Part shown: positions 54,039 to 64,000 of the stretch, in pieces
Layout: each line of letters opens with the position of its first letter
Numbering within the stretch: position 1 is the first letter of the stretch
NCBI GenBank assembly: GCA_001599935.1
Contig: BCIJ01000039.1
Span: 1-64,000 of the forward strand
Origin: Holtermannia corniformis
Taxonomy: Eukaryota; Basidiomycota; Tremellomycetes; Holtermanniales
Reading direction: 5' to 3'
DNA length: 64,000 bases
Notes under the pieces: model-generated
What the model saw: only the letters and a program-made list of their open reading frames with translations
Database searches by the model: none
What the model was told of the DNA's origin: nothing
Position numbers and translations under genes: made by a program

Positions 54039-57004
54039 ATGTCCATGTCCATGGGGCCGTCCAAGCGAGGCCGGGCAAAGATTGTACGTGTCTCGCCATC
54101 GCATCCAGCAGCTGACACGGATCAGCGTCCGCCGCCAAAGAAGGTCAGCTCGCATTGCTCCTCATCCGTCTCTTGCTAAAGCCCTCAGCTCGGGCCAGAC
54201 ACGTCCATCACAGATACATGGGACAAGCTCGCCCATGCCATCCGCGAGATCCAAAACCACAATGCGTCAAAGCTCTCATTCGAGGTCTACTACCGGTACG
54301 CGTACAACATGGTGCTCTTCAAACGTGCGTAGCGTCTGCACGGGCGATGCTGATGTGGCAGATGGCGAACTGCTGTACAATGGCGTCAAAAAGCTGATCG
54401 CAGAGCACTTGAGCCGGCTCGCAGAGCAAAAGATTGTCCCGACATTCCCGAGGAGCAACGTGTCGTTGGGCGCTGGCAAGCTGGGAGGTGGCGCCGAGGC
54501 CGTCGAGCGCGGCGTCGAAGGCGATCGCTTTCTCAAGGCTCTCAAGAGTGTCTGGGAAGATCATACCGGCAGTATGCGCAAGCTGCGAGACGTTCTGCGG
54601 TATATGGTAAGTGACACGGTGGCGGACAACCCTGACACCCGCAGGACAAGGTCTATACGGCTTCAACAGGCGTCGCCGCCACGTACGATCTCGGGTTGCA
54701 CCTCTTCCTCACCGACATTATCCGATCCAAGACCGAGCCGATCCACACCCACCTGCTGTCCACTCTGCTGTCCCAAGTCCAGCTCGAGCGCGATGGCGAG
54801 ACGATCAACCGCTCGACTGTGCGCGAATGCGTCGACGTGCTGCTGAGGTTGACGCCCGGCAACATTGAAGGCGGTTGCAACGTGTATCAAGAGGATTTCG
54901 AGCCCGTCTTCCTCAAGCGCAGTGAAGAGTTTTACCGTCTCGAAGCCGAGCTGCTGCTCGAAAGCTGCGATGCGTCCGTCTACCTGCGAAAGGTGGGTTC
55001 AACCAGCTTGAGCGGCATTGACATTGCTAGGTCCAAATCCGGCTACAAGAAGAGGCCGAGCGCACCGTCAACTACCTCGCGACTTTCACTTCGAAGCCAT
55101 TGCAAGACATCCTGGTCCAACATCTCCTCACCGCCCATCTGAGCGCCATCCTGGAGATGCCTGGGTCCGGTCTCGTCGTCATGCTCGACAATGACCAGAT
55201 TGGCGACCTTCACCGGCTCTACACGCTGTTTAGCAAGGTGCCCGACGGTGCAGGTCTCGATGCGCTCAAAACGGGTCTGCGCGAGACCATCGCCGAGCGC
55301 GGCAAGTCGATCAATCAGGGTATTGGAGGGAGCGGGGTTGGTGATCAGGCCGTGGCGGGCATGGACCTCGACGAGCCGGCCGATCCAAAGGGGAAAGGCA
55401 AGGCGAAGCCGAAGGAGGCGCCGGCAGGATCACTGGCTCTCAACTCGGCGCTGCGTTGGGTGCAAGAGGTTCTAGATCTCAAAGACAAGTTTGACGCCGT
55501 CCTGCATGAGGCGTTTGAAGATGACAAGGGCGTGCAGACGGCCATCAACGAGGTGAGTGTATAGCACCACAGCACTTGACTGATCACGTAGGCGTTCCAA
55601 TCTTTCATCCACGCCAACCGCAAGGCACCCGAGTTCATCTCGCTCTACCTCGACGACAACCTCAAAAAGGGCGCCAAGAACGTGAGCATCCCGTCGTGTC
55701 AAAGAGACACTGCTGACGAGGGCAGAAAACCGAGGACGAGATCGACGTCGCGCTTGAAAAGACAATCATCCTGTTTCGGTTCCTGTCTGACAAGGACGTG
55801 TTTGAACGCTACTACAAGAACCACCTCGCGCGGCGGTTGCTTCATGGCCGCAGTGTATCGGACGACGCTGAACGCGGCATGGTCGCCAAGCTCAAGATTG
55901 AAATGTATGTTCAACGACGCCTTGCGGCTGAGACTGACGACGCAGGGGCTTTCAATTCACGCAAAAGCTCGAGGGCATGTTCAACGACATGCGCATCTCG
56001 GCAGAATCGGCACAGCCGTTCCGCGATCATCAAAGTCGTTCGGCGGTGCGTTCAGCATAGCTTCTGGAGCTAGAGCTCACGTGCACAGCCGCTACCATTC
56101 GAACTCGCCGTCACCGTGCTCACGGCATCCTACTGGCCGCCACAGGTCGTCGCGCCAACAGCATGCACCTTTAGTGGTCCATTGGCGAAAGGGCTTGAGA
56201 CCTTTCACAAGTTCTACGACAGCCGACACTCGGGTCGTCGCCTGACCTGGCAGTCGAACCTTGGTACGGCCGACGTTAAAGTGCGCTTCAAGGCGCGCGC
56301 GCACGATCTCAACCTCTCGACGCAAGCGTTGGCCGTGCTTCTGCTGTTTGAGGACGTCCGGGGTGATGAGGTCTTGTCGTATAAGGTGGGTTGGCATGAT
56401 GACGGCAACGCTGACTTGTCAGGATCTGCGCGCCGCAACCGACCTGCCCGACGGCGACCTGCAACGCACCTTGCAATCGCTCGCTTGCGGTAAGTACCGC
56501 GTGCTCACGAAAACCCCGAAATCGCGCGATGTGAATGCAAACGATACGTTTGCGTTCAACGACGCCTTTACGTGCCCACTGGCGAGGATCAAGATTGCCC
56601 AGGTCGTGAGCAAGGTCGAGACGCCAAAGGAGCGGAGCGAGACACAAGAGATGGTCGATGAGGAGCGCAAGCACCAGGTTGAGGTCGGTTACTTTTGTCT
56701 GCGTGCAAGGCGCTGACCTGCCCAGGCCTGCATCGTCCGCATCATGAAGGACCGCAAGACCATGCCGCACAACGACCTCGTGTCCGAGGTCGCGCATCAG
56801 CTCTCCTCGCGCTTTGCGCCGTCCGTGCCGATGATCAAGAAGCGCATCGAAGGGCTGATTGATGTGAGTTTCGTGCTTGCTCGTTGCGGTAGTTGACGCT
56901 GCCCAGCGCGAGTACTTGGAACGCGGATCAGAGATTAACACGTATCGCTACCTGGTATGTCGGGCCTGTGCGGCCACGATCCAAGCTGACATGGGTAGGC
57001 CTGA
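54039..57004 (+). CDS. CUL3: Cullin-3
   Basis: Scaffold of CRL3 ubiquitin ligases that use BTB adaptors. Exon 1 [15 protein letters not shown], an 18-nt exon RPPPKK (54126-54143), then [20 protein letters not shown] and [20 protein letters not shown]. Cullin repeats follow with YLRK..., [20 protein letters not shown] and a C-terminal cullin domain: [52 protein letters not shown], and [21 protein letters not shown] sequence. The neddylation segment is [20 protein letters not shown]. The last exons give [16 protein letters not shown]. The RIMK Lys is the expected NEDD8 site. A Lys/Gly-rich insert ([14 protein letters not shown]) is unusual. About 13 exons. Confidence 0.93.
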
Positions 57005-57583
57005 GACTGTTTGCATTCACACATCCTCATTTGTAGCGCCTGCTGTAACGCCCACTATGCATCGCATCATGATTGTACACCGCGATCAGAGATCTCACGC
57101 GCCAAGCACAGTCGGATCGGAGATGGTGATTACTGTTGCATGACGATCGGCTAACTACAGGGCGCATCTAGAGTTGTGCTGTCAGTCAGGATGTAAAACA
57201 AAAGCTCACGTGACGATTGGCGACGGCTGGATGCTGGGCGATGCGAGCAAGGCAGGTATTACATTCAAGACATCGTGACGCTAGGCGGCATGTGCTCGAG
57301 AGAGAGGATGAATGAGTGATGTAAGAGTACTCCCAAGCTAACAGCGTCTGTGACAATGAAATAAGGAGACAGGCGAAGATGCCAAGGGAATGTATCGCGC
57401 AGCGGTACCAAACATGACGATGGGGAGGAGAGTGAAAGTAAAGGAAGAGCGGGTAGAGGAGGGCTTGGGAAGTGGTGTACAACATGCTGCAGCTCAAGAA
57501 GAACAAGAACTGACGGAGAGTGGGTGAAACGAGAATATTAAGGAACACTTGCGTTGAAACCTTGGCGATTTAGTACTCGCTTG
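57005..57583. other. Intergenic, no gene seen
   Basis: Between the CUL3 stop and the stop of a convergent unknown gene. A hydrophobic minus-strand frame (57186-57548) has no family resemblance or splice logic and was not called. A TCACGTGA palindrome lies at 57206-57213. Confidence 0.4.
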
Positions 57584-58159
57584 TCAGTTGAGGAAGACCC
57601 ACAGCGCTTGGAGGTACTCGGAACAAGTCTCGAGGGCAATGTAGGGCGGGATCGATGCCAAAGGACGGTCGTCGGCGTCATAGCGGGCGCAGAACGCTTT
57701 TACATGGGGGCTCTGTAATGCACTAGGCCACGTGCGGAGGTCTTTTAAGCGGCTCAAATCAGCATGCCTATGCGCAGTTTCGGGGGGGAGCCTACCCTAC
57801 CCCTTTTTGGTTAGACACTTGCCTATTCCGCGCCCGCGCGATACGGCGGCGACGTACTACATAGTTGCAATGGGCTGGTACGATCATCGATCACAGCCTT
57901 GGTCGAGAGCCGAGTGAGCCCAATGGCGGCTCGCTTCCGTTCCAGATACCTGTCTTGCGATGCTCTGCGATGCTCTGCGAGCTGGAGCAGTCTTGAGCGG
58001 CTGCACTTTCGCGCCAACGGTCTTGGGCTGGCTGCAAGGGATAGGGATGGATCGGGACTTGTTGCAGGCTGCCGAAGGCGAAGAACGAGTTACTGGTTGA
58101 CTGTCTGGCGTGGTAGCCGTCACGTCGGCCAGCAGTCGAGCACGATGAACATGGACATG
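57584..58159 (-). CDS. Hypothetical protein, spliced
   Basis: Not recognised. The last exon is convincing: LPPETAHRHADLSRLKDLRT, WPSALQSPHVKAFCARYDAD and RPLASIPPYIALETCSEYLQ, then ALWVFLN with stop at 57584-57586. Upstream, MSMFIVLDCWPT could join NSFFAFGSLQQVPIHPYPLQ and WRESAAAQDCSSSQSIAEHR, but that join needs a 31-nt intron, which is shorter than any other here. The N-terminal half is therefore doubtful. Confidence 0.38.
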
Positions 58160-58332
58160 TGAATGATCTGGTGGTGGTTGTCGGAAGTGAGCTGACGCGT
58201 GAAGCTGGTGGTACATTGCTGCGCGCGTCGGGTCAAACGTCGCGTCACACCAGCTCCACTCGATAGCTCAAGCTCGCGACAGCTGCCAGACTCAGCCTCG
58301 CTACCTCGGACCACTCGTTTTCACCTCTCATC

Positions 58333-59056
58333 ATGCCCGTACAGTCTCTCAAGGGCATCTACGATCAGTCCCACATCGACAAGCTCAAGCTTGGGGTCGA
58401 CCTCAACCTCGCACTCCCGCCTGACCAGCAGGAGCCTTGCCCGCCCGTCTGGACTGGGCAGCAGCCGCGTATGTATGGAGCGCCGTGATGGACTGTAGGC
58501 TAACACCTCCAGCCCCGGCACAGTATGCGCTCGACGTCGTCGCGTATATCATCAAGTATCTTCGTTTCCCCCCCACACGCGACCGCTGCCCTCAGCTGCC
58601 CATGATTGTCGCATCGCTCCAGCACAAATTCAACATCTGGACTGAGATCGAGAGGGATGCTATCCGTGAGACGCGCTTGAAGTCGATACCCGAGGAGGAG
58701 CGGGTGCTCGAGCTGGGGTTTGGTCTCAAGCCCAACGCACCACCCAACATGATCGTGAGTCCCAACGTCAAGTCGGCGTCATCACCGGTTAGTACAGCCC
58801 TCGCCTGCACGCATCGCTGACACCCTGTCACAGCCCGCGTGCCCGTACGCGTCGCTTCTTGAAATTCAGGACGCTTGGTTGGTTCCTCTGGCCAGGACCA
58901 ATGTAAGTTGACAACAGCTTACGGTGTCTGACCCCACAGCCAAGTATCCTGCAGTACCGCGTCCCAAGCACGAGCGCAAACGCGAAAGAGGACAACTTGA
59001 TGCTCGAGCGGGACGCACAACGGATCAACGAGCTACTGAACAAACCTATGATCTAG
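58333..59056 (+). CDS. Conserved-looking hypothetical protein, about 170 residues
   Basis: Four exons joined by canonical introns: MPVQSLKGIYDQSHIDKLKL, GVDLNLALPPDQQ and VWTGQQPP; AQYALDVVAYIIKYLRFPPT, MIVASLQHKFNIWTEIERDA and ERVLELGFGLKPNAPPNMI; PACPYASLLEIQDAWLVPLA; PSILQYRVPSTSANAKEDNL and ERDAQRINELLNKPMI. Mostly helical with no membrane segment. The clean splicing and protein-like composition argue for a real gene. I cannot assign a family. Confidence 0.6.
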
Positions 59057-59580
59057 CGATTGCTTTTCGTGGTGTTGATGACATGTACCATTCCATACTC
59101 GAGCCTTTTGCAGAGCAGCTCGCTAATCGGACAACCCGGGAGTAGCAAGTCTATCGTGCGGCCGATCCGTGGCGTTCTCGTGTCTGTGTTTGAGTTCCCG
59201 CCATCCCACCCGTGCGCGAGAGTGAATACATCGAGCACCCGCTCCTAGAGGCCATCCGGATGTACCGGTGTAGGCGACTCTGTAGGAGCACAAACTAGGT
59301 ACAACAAGACGGGGTACAAGGAGGAATAGAAGGGGACGGTGGCGGGAAAGACGTTTTTGGCCACTCTGAAGAGGGCACAGAAACAGGGATGTGAACAGGA
59401 CGGGGAAAGAGAGAGAGCCAAGCCAAGAGGGCGGCGCAGCAGCTCGGCGTTATCTCGAAACGCCGGCATTAACCCCCTTCGTCCCCGAACCAGCTTCTTG
59501 GGCAGCGCGCGCGACCTTGCGTCTTATGGACCATCCCGTCCGCATTACATACCTCCTAGCACCCGCTCCGCAGTCCGAAC
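59057..59580. other. Intergenic, no gene seen
   Basis: An 0.5-kb gap between two plus-strand hypothetical genes. Open frames here are not protein-like. Confidence 0.4.
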
Positions 59581-61495
59581 ATGGCTCGTACAAGGCGGTC
59601 GGCGCCCAAGCAACAGTCGCCAGCTATGGAGCCAAAAGACGAGGGCAGTGTCGATAGGGGTCGCGCCTCTGGCTCCAAGCGAACATCTGACCGTCCGCAC
59701 ACCCCCTCACCACCTGCAACTGTCTTTAAAAGGCGCAAGCGTGCTCGTACAGCTGTGCTGCAGGATGATCAGCCAGATGTGGGTTCAGCGCGCAGCTTGT
59801 CGATGATGATCACATCACTGATGGACTAGCAGCTGCCTGGCATGTGTGTACACTTGCAGCTCCACAACCTCTCGACTCTGCCCCGTTCACGCTCGCCGTC
59901 CCCGCAACTCGGCATTCGCCAGGCGACACTCTCGTCGATCGCGTCAGCCACCAAATGACATTCTGATTCGTGGCGCACACAGGACCAAGACGACCTAGAC
60001 GGTGACATCGAAGACGAAGATGTTCTGGGTGAGGGAGCAGCGAGTAGGTTATCCAATTACTAGAGTTCTGCAGCTAACTCGGTGGCCCAATCAGTCCGCT
60101 ATCGGCTTGAGGGAGACAAAAACATCCCTCTCGAAGCGGCTACAGAGGCTCAGGCAGCCAGGCAGAAGTTTGCAGAGGAAATGGTCAAGACATCGACTTT
60201 GCAAAACGACTTGCCCTTCGCCACCGCCGCGCAGTATCAGCAACTGCAAGCCTTGCCACGCGGTAAACTCCTCGCACGCAACGACAGCGCCCGACTGCAG
60301 ATGATCCAATACGAATCACCGCACACCGCCAATCAGCTCATAGCTGTCATCTACCGTATCTCTAGCCCTCGTCAGATGCCCAATATGGATGATGCACCAG
60401 CGCTAGCGCTATGGTTTGCCTGGTGGGTGGGACAAGTGAGTGGCGTCCTCCTAGTATGTATTGTGATGCTGATAACGTTTCAGGCTCGCATCTGCACCGC
60501 CAAGGCATTCGGGGTCTCGTTGCGTTTGCGTGGATAGCATCTGCGATACAGGATGTTTGCCTCGAGGACCCGTAGGTTACGAGGTATCCAGTGTGTATGA
60601 TCTCAACTGATGCCGGGCAGAGGCAACCCACGGCTGTTCGCCTTCGGCGAGCCATTCGGCGCCGTCACGTTCGCCAACGTCGTTGAATTTTTCGACCTCA
60701 TCTTATTGTTCGGCGTCACTGGTCAGTTTTTTGTTATGTTTTGCTTGACAGCACACTAATGCTACCAGCACTTCCAGTCTTACCCGCAGTATGGGCACAG
60801 ATGGTTGACCGTGTTGATCAAGATCTCGGTGGCGGCGACAATGACGACGACGACGATGACCCCGACGGTGGTCCAGCTCGGCCCGAGCGTTCCGAACGCG
60901 CTTCCGTGTACCCACGCATGAACCCACGTACCCGGATCCTGGTCGCACGCATCCACGAAGGGATTGGCCTGTTCAATCACACCCCACGCGACTTCACCGC
61001 TGCCGAGGTCGTCAACCGTAACAAAGCGGAAAACCGAGTTCAGCAAGCGCAACAGCTCTGGGCATTGTCAGGGATCTTCACAGACCTGATGCAAGCGTTG
61101 GCATGACCGCCACGGTCCAGCACTTGTGGCATCTCAGTCAAAAAGTGATCGCCTGCAGCCAGTCGCCGACCAGCGTCCCCGATGACGTCTCCGTCTTCCT
61201 CAACGAGCTAAGCCGACAGCTCATCAAGCGCCGTCAGACCTCAGACGCAATCACCCTTGTCGAAGATCAAAGGCGCTCGCGACGTCTTCCCCTGGAGGTC
61301 CGAAACAAGGGCAGTGCCGACCTTCGTACCATCATCGACGCCACTTCCAAACACGCTGCCGCTCAATTCGCTCGAGAAGATCTCGACGGAGAATTGATGA
61401 GGATCACCTATGACGTCAAAAAGGGCAAAAGGTCAGCTTCGCCGACTAAAGTTGGCCAAAATCAAAGCGACAAAGATGCACACCAAGACGAATGA
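59581..61495 (+). CDS. Hypothetical protein, multi-exon, acidic linker
   Basis: Not recognised. The basic Ser/Pro-rich N-terminus MARTRRSAPKQQSPAMEPKD leads through an acidic exon (DQDDLDGDIEDEDVLG) to a globular-looking part: RYRLEGDKNIPLEAATEAQA, LPRGKLLARNDSARLQMIQY and ALALWFAWWVG. It continues with IRGLVAFAWIASAIQDVCLE, FGAVTFANVVEFFDLILLFG, a poly-Asp linker, RTRILVARIHEGIGLFNHTP and QLWALSGIFTDLMQ. The last open frame (QKVIACSQSPTSVPDDVSVF to KDAHQDE) either starts at an ATG overlapping the previous TGA (61103-61106) or is joined by a weak intron of about 41 nt. Several exon borders are uncertain. A nuclear location is guessed from the N-terminal basic runs. Confidence 0.5.
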
Positions 61496-61710
61496 GGACG
61501 TACATAGAGGTGAGAAGCTTGTGACTTTACCCTAAGCCTGAGTGTGACTAACCAAAACTAAAACCAGACACTCATGAAGCCGAGTGCGTGACGCGGGAGA
61601 AATATCATGTTACATATGAGATCATGCACAGGTGTTTGTGATAGGATTGGTAGACTCTCAGACGTCGTTCGCGGACCATTAGCAATCGAGGAGATACTGT
61701 AACGGGTTGA
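61496..61710. other. A/T-richer intergenic sequence
   Basis: 3' flank of the hypothetical gene and left flank of the MITE. No gene is seen. Confidence 0.4.
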
Positions 61711-61925
61711 TACAGCCCATTTCAAGTTTTGCGCGCCGAATTTGCAACTTATTTTGTCGTTGTTATAGCTCTCACACCTGTTTCATGGAGAATGGAGTGA
61801 ATGACTGGCTAGCTATGTTATTCACGAGTCTACACTGAATAGGAAACATTCCCTCTTGCTCTGAAACCTATAACAAAACCAAAAATTGTCGCGAATTTGT
61901 CGCGCGAAACCTGAAATGGGCTGTA
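61711..61925. mobile_element. MITE-like element with TIRs of about 55 bp and TA target-site duplication
   Basis: The element spans 61713-61923 and is flanked on each side by TA (61711-61712 and 61924-61925), as expected for Tc1/mariner-type insertion. It starts CAGCCCATTTCA and ends TGAAATGGGCTG. The inverted arms run on imperfectly for about 55 bp (to about 61767 and from about 61869), both reaching a GTTATAG-type end. The interior is about 100 bp and A/T-rich without an ORF. It is non-autonomous, so a transposase in trans would be needed. Confidence 0.75.
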
Positions 61926-62501
61926 GCTCCAGCACGCAATATTGAGCCATGACCAGCATGCGCGCTGCTAATAATCACGCCGTCCACGCCATCCATTCTC
62001 TCACCGTACAACATGATGGAGCCAAGCGCAACGCAAGCTTTGGATTGCTTGCGATCTCCTTTTGCCCAAATGCTAAAGATGTAGGGGCCTGGTGGGCTAC
62101 CCCTCATTGAAAAGCGCCTTCGCGAGAGCTATAGAGATACCAACGAAGTATGGCAGATTGAAGCCTGGCTAAGCTTGGGAGTTGAATGCAAAAGCGCCGG
62201 GTGGCACTCATCGACAAGAAGCTCGACCATGCCGCCAGATATCATGCGCTATGTTAGGTACAGCTTGGAGCAGCTCCAGACACGCGAGCGCTTGAAGGTA
62301 GGGAGCAAGCAAGCGCTGACAACCTCGTCGTGCCGAGTACGGTACCATAACCAAAGGGGCAAGATCGAGAACCCTGTCTGCTACTGTGCTGTCTGATTGT
62401 CGGGAGTGAAGGAATGCAGATTGCGTGTAGCTATGTGAGATACCAGTCCAAAATCCATGCTTGAGTAGAGTCACGCGACTGGCGAGTGGCGGACAAGTCG
62501 A
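61926..62501. other. Intergenic, no confident gene
   Basis: Two minus-strand frames (61868-62107 and 62208-62474) and one plus-strand frame (62175-62396) are open but show no motif. The first overlaps the MITE arm, which argues against it being a gene. Confidence 0.4.
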
Positions 62502-64000
62502 TCAAACGTCTCCCGCATGTCCGGGCGCGTATGCACGCTCGCCGGTATGGGAGGATGACACACGGCCTTGTTGACCGCCCCAAGCGTCACGAGCGGCACC
62601 GCGAGCCGCCAGGCGCTGCCGAATGCTACTGAGCGGCTGATCTTGCAGCTGAGGGCGCAATGTCAGTGGGCCACCTCGACGACCGCGCGCTACGCACCTG
62701 ATCCGCACCCGTACCGGGTACACCGAACACTGAGTCGTTCTCAGCCGAGAAGACCCACTCTTCAACCGCTGGGAAGGGGTTTGCCGTGATAGCATCTAAT
62801 TCGGGCTTGATGATGTGTTCGCAGAAGAAGTCGAGCTATGGGTGGCACATATCAATTTTTGCCTCCGAAAGTTGAGCGTACACTGAAACGTCGTCAGTAA
62901 AGCCCATCAGCGTAGCGTACAACGTTCTTGAGATCATTACAATCGTAGTTAAAGGGGTTCTCTGTGCATGTTAGCTCGGACAGCGTCGAAGAAGCAGCAG
63001 AACGACTTGCCGATCTCTGGTGGCGGTGGTAAAAGAAGCGATCAGACCTCCGCCAAATTTGCTCCCGACGATTGGTCTCACTCACCTTCTCCGATCCTGT
63101 ACGATGGATTAGCCTAGCGTGCTACTCTCACCAGACTATACCCGGCGAACTCACGAGACGAAGCCGATCAGGACGTAGGCAGTGCCGATTACCGCAGGAA
63201 TCGTGATCCAGCCAAAACCTGCATCCCAGAGCTGGAACGGCAAGATTAGGACGTACAGCCATGTGACTAGATCATCGTCAGCTGGTCAACGTTCCTGCAG
63301 CAGTAGTCAGGGATCATAACCTTCCCAGATATGCTGAGCGGACATCAGCGCTTATATTCGCCCCCTAGCCAAAGTGCCACTTACGGCCGCGTAGGAGAAT
63401 GGGATCGGGGTAGTCAAAATTCGTTCCAGGGAAGCCAGGGCATCGTTGAGCTGCAGTAAGCATCGCGCCGTGGTCAACGAAGCGCACCTGCTGGAGAGGA
63501 AGCAGCATCGCATCTACATTATGTCAACCCCGAGTTACGGTCACTGAACTGTGCCACACTCACTGACGGTCGAAACATCTGAAGTCTTGCGCCGTTGCAG
63601 TGCCATGATGTAGCTACTCATATACAGAGCGATCTCACTTGGGATATTTTGACCATGCGCGCCGCTGCGTGCTCGTTCCTTTCTGGCCCGACGGCCCTCG
63701 CGTGCCCTGGCCTCTCTTGCTTGGCGCTTGATGCGTTGACGCTCCATGACAAGGTAGCGGATTGGCCACGTTTCGCTCCAACGGAATACAGGCGGGTCAC
63801 GCGCCGGTAGTAAAGCAGGGCGATAGTTCGATTTGGTAGATTTGGTACGACCGAGAACCGGTGCTGTGCTAGTGGATGTCGTGGCCGTGGCGAATTTGGT
63901 CTCGTCAAGGTTGATCGACTCGGACGGGGAAGTGGCATTGATATCCGGAGAAATCTGTCGCGAAGACTGACTAGGCCTGTGATGGGGAGGGTTGTGATCG
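62502..64000 (-). CDS. Bestrophin-family (UPF0187) anion channel, 5' end outside window
   Basis: Membrane chloride-channel-like family common in fungi. From the right edge: FSVVPNLPNRTIALLYYRR, TRLYSVGAKRGQ, WPIRYLVMERQRIKRQAREA, a basic loop, VPSEIALY-like IPSEIALYMSSYIMALQRRK and TSDVST. Then come LNDALASLERILTTPIPFSY, VTWLYVLILPFQLWDAGFGW and ITIPAVIGTAYVLIGFVS. The conserved C-terminal IGEENPFNYDCNDLKN leads to LDFFCEHIIKPELDAITANP. The tail ends RAYAPGHAGDV at 62502. IGEE comes from an 11-nt exon (63086-63096). The first residues lie beyond 64000. Confidence 0.82.

Noticed and set aside
57186..57548. Minus-strand ORF with hydrophobic stretches (120 codons)
   Set aside because: Phe/Leu/Ser-rich because the plus strand is A/G-rich. 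No conserved motif, and it lies in the 3' region of two convergent genes.
1..64000. CRISPR array, prokaryotic operons, Shine-Dalgarno sites or plasmid origins
   Set aside because: No direct-repeat/spacer pattern was seen, and gene structure is plainly eukaryotic with spliceosomal introns.

Overview
The window is nuclear DNA of an intron-rich fungus, most likely a basidiomycete. Nearly every gene is cut by introns of about 40-70 nt with GT donors, a CTGAC/CTGAT-like branch site and a CAG/TAG acceptor a few bases further on. Genes lie on both strands with very short gaps, and four pairs end tail to tail within 14-121 nt. The protein set is eukaryotic housekeeping: Arp2/3, U5 snRNP, proteasome lid, cullin, DEAD-box export helicase, SNARE and Yip1 membrane traffic, and the GID complex. 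Affiliation to a named genus cannot be settled from sequence alone; a small Pucciniomycotina-type genome is a guess.

Layout. 1-3.1 kb is repeat-like: the 3' part of a Tc1/IS630-type transposase, a short minisatellite inside an inverted repeat, and a spliced gene of unknown function. All six N bases of the window fall here. 3.1-20.3 kb is conserved: F-box/kelch protein, nucleolar FKBP, ARPC4 (with a 1.95-kb intron), lumazine synthase, a truncated MFS transporter, DIB1/DIM1, an SLC41/MgtE-type transporter, an ARMC8/Gid5-like protein and a phosducin-like protein. 20.6-25.9 kb is an accessory island on the minus strand: six intronless genes for small all-helical proteins of 130-151 residues that look like highly diverged tandem paralogues, plus one 78-residue ORF. 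26-38.4 kb carries a DHHC palmitoyltransferase, an aldo/keto reductase, RPN8, a single-pass membrane protein, a Yip1-family protein, an intronless casein kinase 1 and an SGNH-hydrolase-like type II membrane protein. 38.4-41.2 kb holds an unknown gene, two adjacent small membrane-protein units sharing a DDAAxN block before the membrane helix, and a syntaxin-8-like SNARE. 41.5-47.4 kb has GPATCH11, DBP5, a secreted ThuA-like protein and an ABM-domain protein. 47.4-48.8 kb is GC-rich with no convincing gene and ends in a T7 run. 48.8-64 kb has a Zn2Cys6 transcription factor, an RCC1-like protein, nicotinamide riboside kinase, CUL3, three unrecognised genes, a Tc1/mariner-type MITE and a bestrophin-family channel leaving the right edge.

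The strongest candidate for something undescribed is the six-gene tandem array at 21.6-25.9 kb. Also notable are the splicing peculiarities (GC-AG introns and a 6-nt microexon in DIB1, other microexons elsewhere) and the modular long intron of ARPC4. Exon joins were made by eye from splice signals and protein continuity, so individual boundaries may be off although gene identities are mostly secure.
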